Counted from the stretch's first letter, positions 36,153-44,891 are shown. The stretch is 64,000 nt of DNA from Oscillospiraceae bacterium (GCA_015066175.1 SVOW01000002.1:210013-274012); one strand, 5' to 3'. Notes: generated by a model not told the origin, from the sequence alone. Numbers and translations: made by a program.

Positions 36153-37838
36153 TTAACAATCATTCATCATAATTGCAACTGATGAATATTTTTCGGCAGT
36201 TTCATAATCAACTTCAATATATTCCATTAAATAATAACCTTCACAATTATCATCGGAATCATAAAATTTATATTTGGTTTCTTTACCTGCCGAATTGTAT
36301 TCAATAGTATAATAACCATTATAATTTCCATTTACATAGCTTGAAACTTTAATTTTTCTGCCATTGTTATCATATTCATATATTGTACGATTTGACGGAG
36401 CATATGTATTATACTCAGTTTCTTCTATTAAATTACCATTAGAATCATATTCATAATTTTTACAATATGTGTGGTCATCATCGTAGCAATAAGTTAATTC
36501 TTCTTTCACCACATTACCCATTGAGTCATATGTATATTCGTAAATGCTATATACAAAATCATCAGAGTCACTATATGTAATACTGATATTATTACCTCTG
36601 CTGTCATATTCATAAATAATTTTCTCGAATAAATCATAATCTTCATAAAGTTTACTTTCTTCAATCAAATTGCCGTTTGAATCATATTCGTACATAACAT
36701 AAGTATAAGTAGCATAATCAGGACGATTGATAGTACGTTTAACTATTTTGCCACTACTGTCATATTCACATTCACTGCCTTCCTTAAATGTACCATCAGG
36801 TCTGTAAGTTGACTCTTCAACAATATTGCCATTATCATCAACAACACATTTATTACGGTAATAATCTCCATCTACGTTTACAAAACATTTGATTTCATTG
36901 CTATCAAAATTATATTCATAAGTTGCACAGTCAACAATAATATCTTCATCAAAATAATATGTCGCTTTACTTGGCAAATAACCAACGCGTGATTCTTCCG
37001 ATTTTGGTGTATCATTGTTATTTGCATTCGTGTTTTCTTCTGAATTTATCTCGACTTCTTCATTATTTTCGTTATAACCAATTATTTTATTGCCTTTCTG
37101 ATGAACGTTTGAATATTTACCTGAATTTTTTGATTCAACAGGGTTTTCACCTTTAGCTGTGTAAATGAATGATTTACCTTTATTTGTGTTATTGTCATAT
37201 ACTTCAATTGAAATATATTTGATTTTTTCAAGTTCAATAAGACCGTTTGTCTTACCACTTACGTTTTCTTTGACAGGCTGTGCTTTCTTCTGATTTACAA
37301 AGTAAATATCAGCATCGTAGAATTCAGGATGCTCTTCATCTTTTTCATCAGTTTCACCAACAATTGCATATGCTTCATATGTACCATTTGAATCGTAGTC
37401 TTCAACTACCATTTCAACGATCGGCTTTGTTGTGCTTTCCTTAAGAATTTCTTCCAGATGAGCTGCAGCTTCGTTTATTTCTTCCTGATGTTCTTTGTTA
37501 CTTCTCCATTTAATAAAGAAAATTCCGCCTATAACTATAGCAATAACAAGTAAAAGGGCAATTGCAGCAATAATAATTTTTTTAGTTGGTTTATTGTTAT
37601 TATTTTTTACAACACTCTGTTTCTGAACAGGTGTATTGTTAACTAACTGCCTGCTTTCTACACTACGAAACTCTATATTGTTTTTTTGGTTGTGTATGTG
37701 TGCCTGGTTGGTCATATTGCGGACCGGCATCTGATTCTGCACATTAGAAACACGTCGCTGCGTTAATGGTGTGCCGCAGAATTTGCAGAATTTATTGTTT
37801 TCGGGTAATTCTCTTTGACATTTTGGACAACGGATCAT
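36153..37838 (-). CDS. Zinc-ribbon + single TM protein with C-terminal RHS/YD-type repeats
   Basis: N-term MIRCPKCQRELPENNKFCKFCGTPL; TM IIIAAIALLLVIAIVIGGIFFI; repeated (Y/V)D(S/D)(N/S/R)GNxIxE units. Confidence 0.8.
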   Translation of the reverse strand: MIRCPKCQRELPENNKFCKFCGTPLTQRRVSNVQNQMPVRNMTNQAHIHNQKNNIEFRSVESRQLVNNTPVQKQSVVKNNNNKPTKKIIIAAIALLLVIAIVIGGIFFIKWRSNKEHQEEINEAAAHLEEILKESTTKPIVEMVVEDYDSNGTYEAYAIVGETDEKDEEHPEFYDADIYFVNQKKAQPVKENVSGKTNGLIELEKIKYISIEVYDNNTNKGKSFIYTAKGENPVESKNSGKYSNVHQKGNKIIGYNENNEEVEINSEENTNANNNDTPKSEESRVGYLPSKATYYFDEDIIVDCATYEYNFDSNEIKCFVNVDGDYYRNKCVVDDNGNIVEESTYRPDGTFKEGSECEYDSSGKIVKRTINRPDYATYTYVMYEYDSNGNLIEESKLYEDYDLFEKIIYEYDSRGNNISITYSDSDDFVYSIYEYTYDSMGNVVKEELTYCYDDDHTYCKNYEYDSNGNLIEETEYNTYAPSNRTIYEYDNNGRKIKVSSYVNGNYNGYYTIEYNSAGKETKYKFYDSDDNCEGYYLMEYIEVDYETAEKYSSVAIMMNDC

Positions 37839-37960
37839 AAAAACAACTCCTAAACGTTTTCTTTATGTGACCATTATAGCTTGAGTTTTTTTGAAATAAA
37901 TAGTTTTGTAATAAATAGGAAAGCAAATGTAATTTTCAGTCAAAACGCAAAATTTTCGTA

Positions 37961-37995
37961 AAAAAACCGCCTTTCGTCAGTGAAAAGCGGTTTAA
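37961..37995. terminator. Probable terminator
   Basis: AAAAAACCGCCTTTC GTCAGT GAAAAGCGGTTT. Confidence 0.65.
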
Positions 37996-37999
37996 TATT

Positions 38000-38839
38000 T
38001 TATTCAAATTTTTCAAGAAAAGAGTGAAATTCATCGTTTAATTTATATTCCACCAAAGTGTCAACATTTGCATTATGTATTGAACGGAAAATGTTGATTT
38101 CAATGTTGGGATTCACTTTCTTCATTTGTTTTATCAGGTCTTTGATTTCCTGACGCTTTGAAAGACCTTCTTTATTATCGTTAGTCTTATAATCTTCTGT
38201 AAATCTGCAAGCACATCTGATAAACTCAAGATTATTATATTTTGACCAGGCAATGATTGCATCTTCTTTGATACAGTACATAGGTCTTATCAGTTCCATA
38301 CCCTCATAATTTGTGCTCTTAAGACGCGGGAGCATTGCCTGAATCTGCGAGCCGTAAAACATACCCATAACTGTTGTTTCAATAACATCACTCATATGGT
38401 GACCAAGTGCAATTTTGTTGCAACCAAGCTCTTTTGCACGCGAATAAAGGTATCCTCTTCTCATTCTTGCGCAAAGATAACACGGGTTCTGTTCAATTTT
38501 AACAACCACATTAAAAATATCAGAATTGAAAATATCAATAGGAATATTGAGAATTTTTGCATTATCAATAATACGCTGTCTGTTTTCTTCGTTATATCCT
38601 GGGTCCATAACAATGTATTCAAGTTCAAAAGGCACTTCACTATAACGTTGAAGCATTCTCATCAGAACTGACAGAATCATTGAATCTTTACCGCCAGAAA
38701 TACAAACGGCAATTTTATCGCCTGACTGTATCATCTGATATTTTTTTACAGCTTCAACAAAAGGATTCCAGATTGTTTTTCTGTATGTTTTTGAAATAGA
38801 ACGCTCCGCAATCTGCCACGCTTCAAGCTCTCTCTTCAT
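38000..38839 (-). CDS. TtcA-like PP-loop tRNA thiolation protein
   Basis: KIAVCISGGKDSMILSVLMRML PP-loop; CYLCARMRRGYLY; LGHHMSDVIETTVMGMFY; RCACRF. Confidence 0.82.
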   Translation of the reverse strand: MKRELEAWQIAERSISKTYRKTIWNPFVEAVKKYQMIQSGDKIAVCISGGKDSMILSVLMRMLQRYSEVPFELEYIVMDPGYNEENRQRIIDNAKILNIPIDIFNSDIFNVVVKIEQNPCYLCARMRRGYLYSRAKELGCNKIALGHHMSDVIETTVMGMFYGSQIQAMLPRLKSTNYEGMELIRPMYCIKEDAIIAWSKYNNLEFIRCACRFTEDYKTNDNKEGLSKRQEIKDLIKQMKKVNPNIEINIFRSIHNANVDTLVEYKLNDEFHSFLEKFE

Positions 38840-38840
38840 C

Positions 38841-39557
38841 TTAACCACCAAAACCGATTAAATCTTTCACTACTTCCCCTGCCATTATAAGTCCCATAAC
38901 TGATGGCACAAACGAAAGGCTTCCGGGAATTGACCTTTTATTTGATGTTTCATCAATAAGTTCTTCTTTTCTGATAGGTGATTCCTCAGAATAAACCACT
39001 TTCAATTTTTTCACATTGTTTTCTTTACAAAGTTTTCGCATTGCTTTTGCAAGCGGACAACCGGAAGTTTTGTAAATATCAGCAACCTTAAATTGTGTAG
39101 GGTCAGTTTTATTGCCGGCACCCATAGCTGAAATTATCGGAACATTTAATTTGTCTGCAATTACAGCAAGTGCAAGTTTTCCGCTCACCGTGTCGATTGC
39201 ATCAACTATGTAATCAAACTTTTCAAACTCAAATTCTCTTTCATTTTCTTTGAGAAAGAAGCAATTATGTTCATTAACTACTATTTCAGGGTTGATATCA
39301 AGAAGTCTTTCTTTCATAACATCAACTTTGTTTTTACCTATTGTGCTATGAAGTGCAATAATCTGGCGATTGATGTTAGAAACAGAAACTGTATCATTAT
39401 CAACTATATCAAGCATGCCTACACCACTTCTTGCAAGTGATTCGCAGATATAACCGCCTACACCGCCTACACCAAAAACTGCAACTCGCGAATTTTTGAG
39501 TATATCCAATGTTTCAGTACCGAAAACTATGTTTTGTCTTGAAAAAATTTCATTCAT
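38841..39557 (-). CDS. tcdA: tRNA threonylcarbamoyladenosine dehydratase (TcdA/CsdL, E1-like)
   Basis: FSRQNIVFGTETLDILKNSRVAVFGVGGVGGYICESLARSGVG; DNDTVSVSNINRQIIAL; AMGAGNKTDPT. Confidence 0.92.
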   Translation of the reverse strand: MNEIFSRQNIVFGTETLDILKNSRVAVFGVGGVGGYICESLARSGVGMLDIVDNDTVSVSNINRQIIALHSTIGKNKVDVMKERLLDINPEIVVNEHNCFFLKENEREFEFEKFDYIVDAIDTVSGKLALAVIADKLNVPIISAMGAGNKTDPTQFKVADIYKTSGCPLAKAMRKLCKENNVKKLKVVYSEESPIRKEELIDETSNKRSIPGSLSFVPSVMGLIMAGEVVKDLIGFGG

Positions 39558-40663
39558 CAGATATCAACTTCTTCTCTTTCTTCTATGCAGATAGTTTCTG
39601 TGAAAAATTCTTTGGGATTATTCTCATCAATTTCAATCAATCTGCCACCACGACGCCATCCGTAAGTCATAAAACCGCCACAGATAGTCTGACAGAGTTT
39701 TATTCCATCTTTTTCAACGATAAAATCGTTTACATGGTCATGTCCACAAAAAAGTGCAACCACGTCACCTTGAGATTTGAACGCGTCAAATTCGCCATCA
39801 TAACGGACCATAGGCGGACTGGGGCTTTCATTAAGCTCACCTGTCGCATTTTCAGGAAGAATATGGTATTTACCGTCATCACATTTCATTGCACCTGGTG
39901 TTTTTTCATCAACTTCAAGGAAAGCATCGTGCACTTCCGGCACGCAGATATGTTGAAAAGCAAAAGAATAAACAGGCTTTCCACCATTTTCTGCTTTCAA
40001 TTTATCTGATTTTCTTTTATACCAATCAAGCTGACTTTTATGCACACAATCATAAGGCATACCTTTGATTCCGTCAAGGTAATCGTTTGAATCAAACATC
40101 CAGAGATTGAATGCAGTTTTCTTACCATCAGAAGAAAGAATGGGCAAACTGTAATTTCCGCAACCATACATTTCTTCTTCATTATATACACCGCGGAAAT
40201 TTTCATATTCCATAAAAATTCTCATCTGAAATTCTTTATGTGTGTTTCGCTCTCCGTCATGGTTGCCGAAAGTGATTGCAAGCGGAAGATTATATTTGCC
40301 GATAGTGTTGTAAATTCTTCTGATAGTTTTAGCCGCATAATCATATGTAATAAGTTCATAATTACTGCTTACATTATCGCCAGTAAACACAACCAGGTCG
40401 GGTTTCGTGCGTTTGATACATTCTTCAAAAAGATTAAGTGTATCTGCAACCTGTTGCTTTGTAATTTCAATTGGTTGTTCTTCTTCCATAAGTTCATGCA
40501 CAAGATGAACATCTGTTAAGTGCAAAATTCTGAATTTGCCGTCTTTATTGAATTTTAATGGTGCCTGCTCTTTCTTTTTTGTATAAAGAAAAGGACCGCC
40601 CACAGCACATAAAAACGGAAATGTAAGCATTTTCAATATATTAGATAATATTTTACTTTTCAT
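39557..40663 (-). CDS. Metallophosphoesterase (calcineurin-like) with N-terminal membrane segment
   Basis: KFRILHLTDVHLVHE; VVFTGDNVSS; ITFGNHDGE; FCGHDHVND. Confidence 0.9.
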   Translation of the reverse strand: MKSKILSNILKMLTFPFLCAVGGPFLYTKKKEQAPLKFNKDGKFRILHLTDVHLVHELMEEEQPIEITKQQVADTLNLFEECIKRTKPDLVVFTGDNVSSNYELITYDYAAKTIRRIYNTIGKYNLPLAITFGNHDGERNTHKEFQMRIFMEYENFRGVYNEEEMYGCGNYSLPILSSDGKKTAFNLWMFDSNDYLDGIKGMPYDCVHKSQLDWYKRKSDKLKAENGGKPVYSFAFQHICVPEVHDAFLEVDEKTPGAMKCDDGKYHILPENATGELNESPSPPMVRYDGEFDAFKSQGDVVALFCGHDHVNDFIVEKDGIKLCQTICGGFMTYGWRRGGRLIEIDENNPKEFFTETICIEEREEVDI

Positions 40664-40678
40664 ATGTAACCTCCTGTA

Positions 40679-40708
40679 AAAAAACGGAGCCACTATTATG
40701 TAGCTCCG
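40679..40708 (-). terminator. Terminator overlapping the 3' end of mazF-like gene
   Basis: Minus strand GCGGAGCTACATAATAGTGGCTCCGTTTTTTT; 5' arm lies in the last codons. Confidence 0.8.
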
Positions 40709-41049
40709 CTAAGTCCAAAGCTCACGCTCAATGCTTTATCGATTCTGTCCATATCCACATCATCGAGGTTGCCCATTCGCTCTTTAAGCCTGCGTTTATC
40801 AAGAGTTCTTACTTGTTCAAGCAGAACAATTGAATCTTTTGCAAGTCCACAGCCATCGGCATTAACACGTATATGAGTAGGCAGACTGTTTTTGTATTTC
40901 TGACTTGTGATTGCAGCAGCAATCACTGTTGGGCTGTATTTATTGCCAACATCATTCTGGACAATCAAAACAGGTCTTATTCCGCCTTGTTCAGAGCCGA
41001 CAACAGGGCTCAGGTCAGCGTAATATATGTCTCCCCTTTTTATTAACAT
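40696..41049 (-). CDS. MazF/PemK-family endoribonuclease toxin (EndoA-like)
   Basis: MLIKRGDIYYADLSPVVGSEQGGIRPVLIVQNDVGNKYSPTVIAAAITSQ; LLEQVRTLDKRRL. Confidence 0.95.
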   Translation of the reverse strand: MLIKRGDIYYADLSPVVGSEQGGIRPVLIVQNDVGNKYSPTVIAAAITSQKYKNSLPTHIRVNADGCGLAKDSIVLLEQVRTLDKRRLKERMGNLDDVDMDRIDKALSVSFGLSGAT

Positions 41050-41141
41050 TCAGATCACTCTCCATAAATATCATTGACAATAATATCTTTGCCAAAAATT
41101 TTTTAAAATAAACATCAGTTCAGAATTTCGGGGAGAAAATT

Positions 41142-41246
41142 ATGAACTTGTCCTCGGGATATTATATGCCCGAACATTCAAAAAAGACAATGTTTATGGA
41201 GAAATCACTCAGAATCAATACCAGAGCCAGCCGAAAAGGAAGATGA
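41142..41246 (+). CDS. Candidate 34-aa basic small protein
   Basis: ATG...TGA ORF MNLSSGYYMPEHSKKTMFMEKSLRINTRASRKGR with upstream GGGGAG at RBS-like spacing. Confidence 0.3.
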   Translation: MNLSSGYYMPEHSKKTMFMEKSLRINTRASRKGR

Positions 41247-42168
41247 TAATAAACCACTGAAGGAGTGAATATTTAACTGTAACTTCAGCATTATAATATG
41301 TTTTACCGTCTTCTGAAACGCCCGCAACATAAGTTTTGCCTGTTTTTAAAGCATTCAATGTTGTTTTTCTTGCTTCAACAATGCTGTTGTCAGCTGAAAG
41401 CCAATCAAGTTTTTTTGATGAGCCAACAACATCTGTTGCTTCAACTGCACTCTTATAATTCATTTCAATTGTATAGTCAGGAGCCATTTTTTCAACTTCT
41501 GTACCAAAAACAACAGCTTGTGAAAAATCAAATTTCTGGCCATAAGATGCAATCACGTCATCGCCCAATGTTGCACCGCCGTGAGCAGCATAAATACCGC
41601 TTCTCATACTGTCATTTTCATTTTTGAGATATACAGGGTCAACACCAAGGAATCCATTGCCGTCAGTGGGAGCACTTTTCTTCATTTTAAAATTGACAGT
41701 ATAAAGATTTGTAAATTCAGTAAGAGTTGTTGTAGGAGTTGCTGTACCCTGAGATGAAAGTGAGGGAAGCCATGTGATTCCGGCAAAAACAAGCTTATAC
41801 TGCTGGGTCATTGCCTTAGAATAACTCTGATGATACATAGCAAGCGGTGAAGCAGTTGTCTGATTCAAAGAAACAGGCATATTTGTCGCTTTTTTAACAG
41901 TTGCACCGCTTGAAGTGTCAAGCTCATAATAACGCGCATCATAAACAATAATTGTGTTTACGTTTATTACGGGATAATCAGTTTTTGCACTTATTGTAAC
42001 TGTAAACTTATCACCGGGTTTGGGATTTGTTTTGCTTGAAGTCAACTTAATATAGGCATTGCAGTCTTTTTCAGCAGCAAACGTAAATGCTGAAAAAGAG
42101 GAAAGAGCAAACATAATAGCCATAACTACAGCAAGAACTTTAGTTGATTTTCTGATAATATTTTTCAT
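41215..42168 (-). CDS. Secreted cohesin-like/surface protein with C-terminal FGWLWY membrane tail
   Basis: Signal peptide MKNIIRKSTKVLAVVMAIMFALSSFSAFTFAA; SSKTNPKPGDKFTVTISAKTDYPVINVNTIIVYD; C-term KYSLLQWFIIIFLFGWLWY. Confidence 0.65.
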   Translation of the reverse strand: MKNIIRKSTKVLAVVMAIMFALSSFSAFTFAAEKDCNAYIKLTSSKTNPKPGDKFTVTISAKTDYPVINVNTIIVYDARYYELDTSSGATVKKATNMPVSLNQTTASPLAMYHQSYSKAMTQQYKLVFAGITWLPSLSSQGTATPTTTLTEFTNLYTVNFKMKKSAPTDGNGFLGVDPVYLKNENDSMRSGIYAAHGGATLGDDVIASYGQKFDFSQAVVFGTEVEKMAPDYTIEMNYKSAVEATDVVGSSKKLDWLSADNSIVEARKTTLNALKTGKTYVAGVSEDGKTYYNAEVTVKYSLLQWFIIIFLFGWLWY

Positions 42169-42182
42169 AATGATACCTCCTG

Positions 42183-43445
42183 TTATGCTTTGGTATAGAA
42201 TACATCAAGAATCACCTGATATAACGCTTCTTTATCTAATCTGTACTCAGGGAAAGAATCTGTGCTTACATATTCACCTGGCAGTGAATACACATTTTTA
42301 ATTTCAAAGGATGAATTGAGTAACTTATTAGCATAAAAAACAGCATCTGACAATTCAATGTCAGTTACAGAATATTGCTTTGCAGTTTCATACAAAGTAG
42401 TAATAACACTGAAATCAGTCTTTGCAATATCTATTGTTTTATCTGCAAATGCTCTGATATACTGAAGTTGACGCTCACGTCTTAATGAGTCAGAGTCAAT
42501 TTTTGATCTGTCACGTCTTGTGATATACATTCGTGCATCAGTTCCCTGAAGATGAACTCTTTCGCCTTTTGTGAAATTACCTATTGTTTCAATTGAAGTA
42601 AGTTCCACACCGCCGACTGCAGCGTTGAGTGCATCAACACCTCTTACTCGCAATGAAAAATATGAATCAATCGGCACGCCCATAAGCATACGTTCAAGGG
42701 AATTGATTACATTTTCACAGCTTGCTACACCGCCGTCACCATAGGCAAACGAAAGGCAAATCTGCATTTTTTCTGTGCGGGCAAAATTACCGCCTGCAGA
42801 GTAAATATCAACATCCACGATTGTGTCTCGTGGTACTGTAATCATCGAAACTTCACCAGTCGACATATCATAGGCAAACAACAGGATAGTGTCCGCCTGA
42901 CCGGCTTCACCATATTCGTCAGAAATATTAACACTTACACTCTTATCATCAATTCCCATAAAAGCAAATGTAATAATATTTTCGTTATAGATATATTTCT
43001 GCCCTTTATATTCAATTGTCTTACCGCTGTCATCGTAGGCAATAGCACCATCAATTGTCTGTATAACAACATTTTCCTTACTTTTCCTGATTTCGTCCAT
43101 ACCTTTCTTATTGAGAATAAGCACGGCGCCTGTGGCAAGAATTGCAATAAAGAAAAGAATTGCAACAATAATTATAAGAATTCTGAAAATAAGAGGAATC
43201 TTTCTTTTTTTCTTTTTTTCATTAGTTAGTTTCTTTTCAGATTCTGAAGGAATTATTTCTTCATCTGTGATTTTATTGTCATTTGTTTTGATTGTCTTTT
43301 CGTCATTATGATGATGTTCATGATGGTGATGATGATGATGGTGATGATGAGAATGATGATCGGAGCCTGACTTATATCCTTTCATAAACTCATTGACAAC
43401 CTCATCAGCACTTAAATCAAAATCATTATTGCGTTTTTTGATCAC
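42183..43445 (-). CDS. LytR-CpsA-Psr (LCP) family protein with N-terminal poly-His tract (GTG start)
   Basis: HHSHHHHHHHHHHEHHH; TM; ADTILLFAYDMSTGEVSMITVPRDT; YITRRDRSKIDSDSLRRERQLQYIRA. Confidence 0.9.
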   Translation of the reverse strand: MIKKRNNDFDLSADEVVNEFMKGYKSGSDHHSHHHHHHHHHHEHHHNDEKTIKTNDNKITDEEIIPSESEKKLTNEKKKKRKIPLIFRILIIIVAILFFIAILATGAVLILNKKGMDEIRKSKENVVIQTIDGAIAYDDSGKTIEYKGQKYIYNENIITFAFMGIDDKSVSVNISDEYGEAGQADTILLFAYDMSTGEVSMITVPRDTIVDVDIYSAGGNFARTEKMQICLSFAYGDGGVASCENVINSLERMLMGVPIDSYFSLRVRGVDALNAAVGGVELTSIETIGNFTKGERVHLQGTDARMYITRRDRSKIDSDSLRRERQLQYIRAFADKTIDIAKTDFSVITTLYETAKQYSVTDIELSDAVFYANKLLNSSFEIKNVYSLPGEYVSTDSFPEYRLDKEALYQVILDVFYTKA

Positions 43446-44226
43446 TTACCATCACCCCGCAAACAAGATATCTTGATCTCCTGTCACCGATACAAGTGCT
43501 CAATACAAGAATCTTTGAAAAATCATTAAGTTCAGTGTCAGGCCTTGTGTTTTTCATCAGACTGTCAGGATTAAGCACCATCTGATGAAATTCACGGCGC
43601 TGTTCAAAGTCGTTGAAATCATATGAATTCATTATATGACGGTTATCTGCTTTGTAAGCAGAAATAATTTTATAGGTCATAATATACTTTTCTGTGTATA
43701 CATAAAAGTATTCATTTTCATTAAAGAATTTTTCGTCCTGAAAATTATGCAAAGAAGCAAACATCGTGCCGTTGTTCATATTGTGGCCGTACAGCACTGT
43801 AACAGGGTCATAAAAGTCAAGATTGTTACAGGACTGAGAATATATCATACCGGCAAAAAGGTATGTTTTGTCTATTGACTTATTAAGATAATAATTGTCA
43901 TCAACCCTGCTCTGCACAACGGGATAGTTCACGTCAGTATTCGGCACATAAATCCACGCATAAACCTCATCATTTCTTTCTTTCAGAGATTTAAAATCAA
44001 TAGGATTCACAGGTAGTTCCTCGGTTTCACCAAACTGCGGAACAAGCTGATCCTCCGACTGAATGTATTGCAGCATTTCGTCAGAATTACGGTCCGCAAG
44101 ATAACTGCTGTAAAGGTGAAAAATATAATATCCCAATCCACCAATCAGGCACAACAAAAGAAGAATCATAAAAATTGTTATTGCAATTTTATTAACTTTT
44201 TTTCGTTCTTGTTCTCTGGTGCTCAT
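43426..44226 (-). CDS. Class B-type sortase
   Basis: N-terminal TM; YAWIYVPNTDVNYPVVQ; VLYGHNMNNGTMFASLHNF; ILVLSTCIGDRRSRYLVCGVMV (catalytic H, C, R). Confidence 0.92.
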   Translation of the reverse strand: MSTREQERKKVNKIAITIFMILLLLCLIGGLGYYIFHLYSSYLADRNSDEMLQYIQSEDQLVPQFGETEELPVNPIDFKSLKERNDEVYAWIYVPNTDVNYPVVQSRVDDNYYLNKSIDKTYLFAGMIYSQSCNNLDFYDPVTVLYGHNMNNGTMFASLHNFQDEKFFNENEYFYVYTEKYIMTYKIISAYKADNRHIMNSYDFNDFEQRREFHQMVLNPDSLMKNTRPDTELNDFSKILVLSTCIGDRRSRYLVCGVMVSDQKTQ

Positions 44227-44246
44227 AAAATACCTTCCATAAACTA

Positions 44247-44278
44247 AAGGTCTTGGATTCTAACGAAAACAAGACCTT
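44247..44278 (-). other. Intergenic hairpin between sortase-substrate gene and sortase gene
   Basis: AAGGTCTTG - 14 nt - CAAGACCTT; no strong U-run follows. Confidence 0.55.
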
Positions 44279-44297
44279 CAGAAATTAATCAATTAAA

Positions 44298-44843
44298 TTA
44301 TTTTGTTTTCTCTGTGCGTTTTTTATAAATAAATGCAACTGCCATGAGACCAACAATTACCAAAGCAATAACTATAGTTGCCTGTGAATCAAACAAGCCT
44401 GTCTGCGGAGCTGTGGGGCCATCGTCAGGTTTTGCGGTCTGCTGTTCACCGGTTGTTACTTCGCCACCAATAGGTTTGAAATGAGCTTCACCCATAACGT
44501 CAGCAAGGTCACCAAGGTCACCATGTGTCTTATTATCAGCATCAGGAACAAGTTCAACCTTTATAACAGGATCGTAAATTGTTCCGTCAACAATTTCAAA
44601 TTTACCATCAAGTCGCCAGTGGTCAAAAACATAACCTTCTGCTGCAACTGCAGTAAATACGATAATTTCGCCTGCTTTTACAGTTGTAGGAACAGCTGTT
44701 GCAGTACCAGAGCCGACAACGGCAACGTCGGCAAGAACTGTGTAATACTTGTCAGGAGTGGGACTATTTTCAGCAAAAGCTGAAACGCTGCATGCAAAAC
44801 AAATTAATACTGCAAGCAAAACTGATAAAACTTTTTTCATCAT
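44298..44843 (-). CDS. Secreted surface protein with APQTG-type C-terminal sorting signal
   Basis: Signal peptide; C-term GPTAPQTGLFDSQATIVIALVIVGLMAVAFIYKKRTEKTK (motif, hydrophobic span, basic tail). Confidence 0.85.
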   Translation of the reverse strand: MMKKVLSVLLAVLICFACSVSAFAENSPTPDKYYTVLADVAVVGSGTATAVPTTVKAGEIIVFTAVAAEGYVFDHWRLDGKFEIVDGTIYDPVIKVELVPDADNKTHGDLGDLADVMGEAHFKPIGGEVTTGEQQTAKPDDGPTAPQTGLFDSQATIVIALVIVGLMAVAFIYKKRTEKTK

Positions 44844-44891
44844 TTACACCTCAAATATTATTATAAAAATACGCCAAAATGATACAGATAT

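Noticed and set aside
40911-41111. + strand ORF antisense to the mazF-like gene as a possible antitoxin
   Set aside because: Composition and position are those of an antisense shadow ORF; no MazE/AbrB- or RHH-like motif visible in MQQQSLLGCIYCQHHSGQSKQ...
43305-43361. ATG-rich trinucleotide run as a CRISPR-like or satellite array
   Set aside because: In-frame His codons of the LCP gene; no spacer structure
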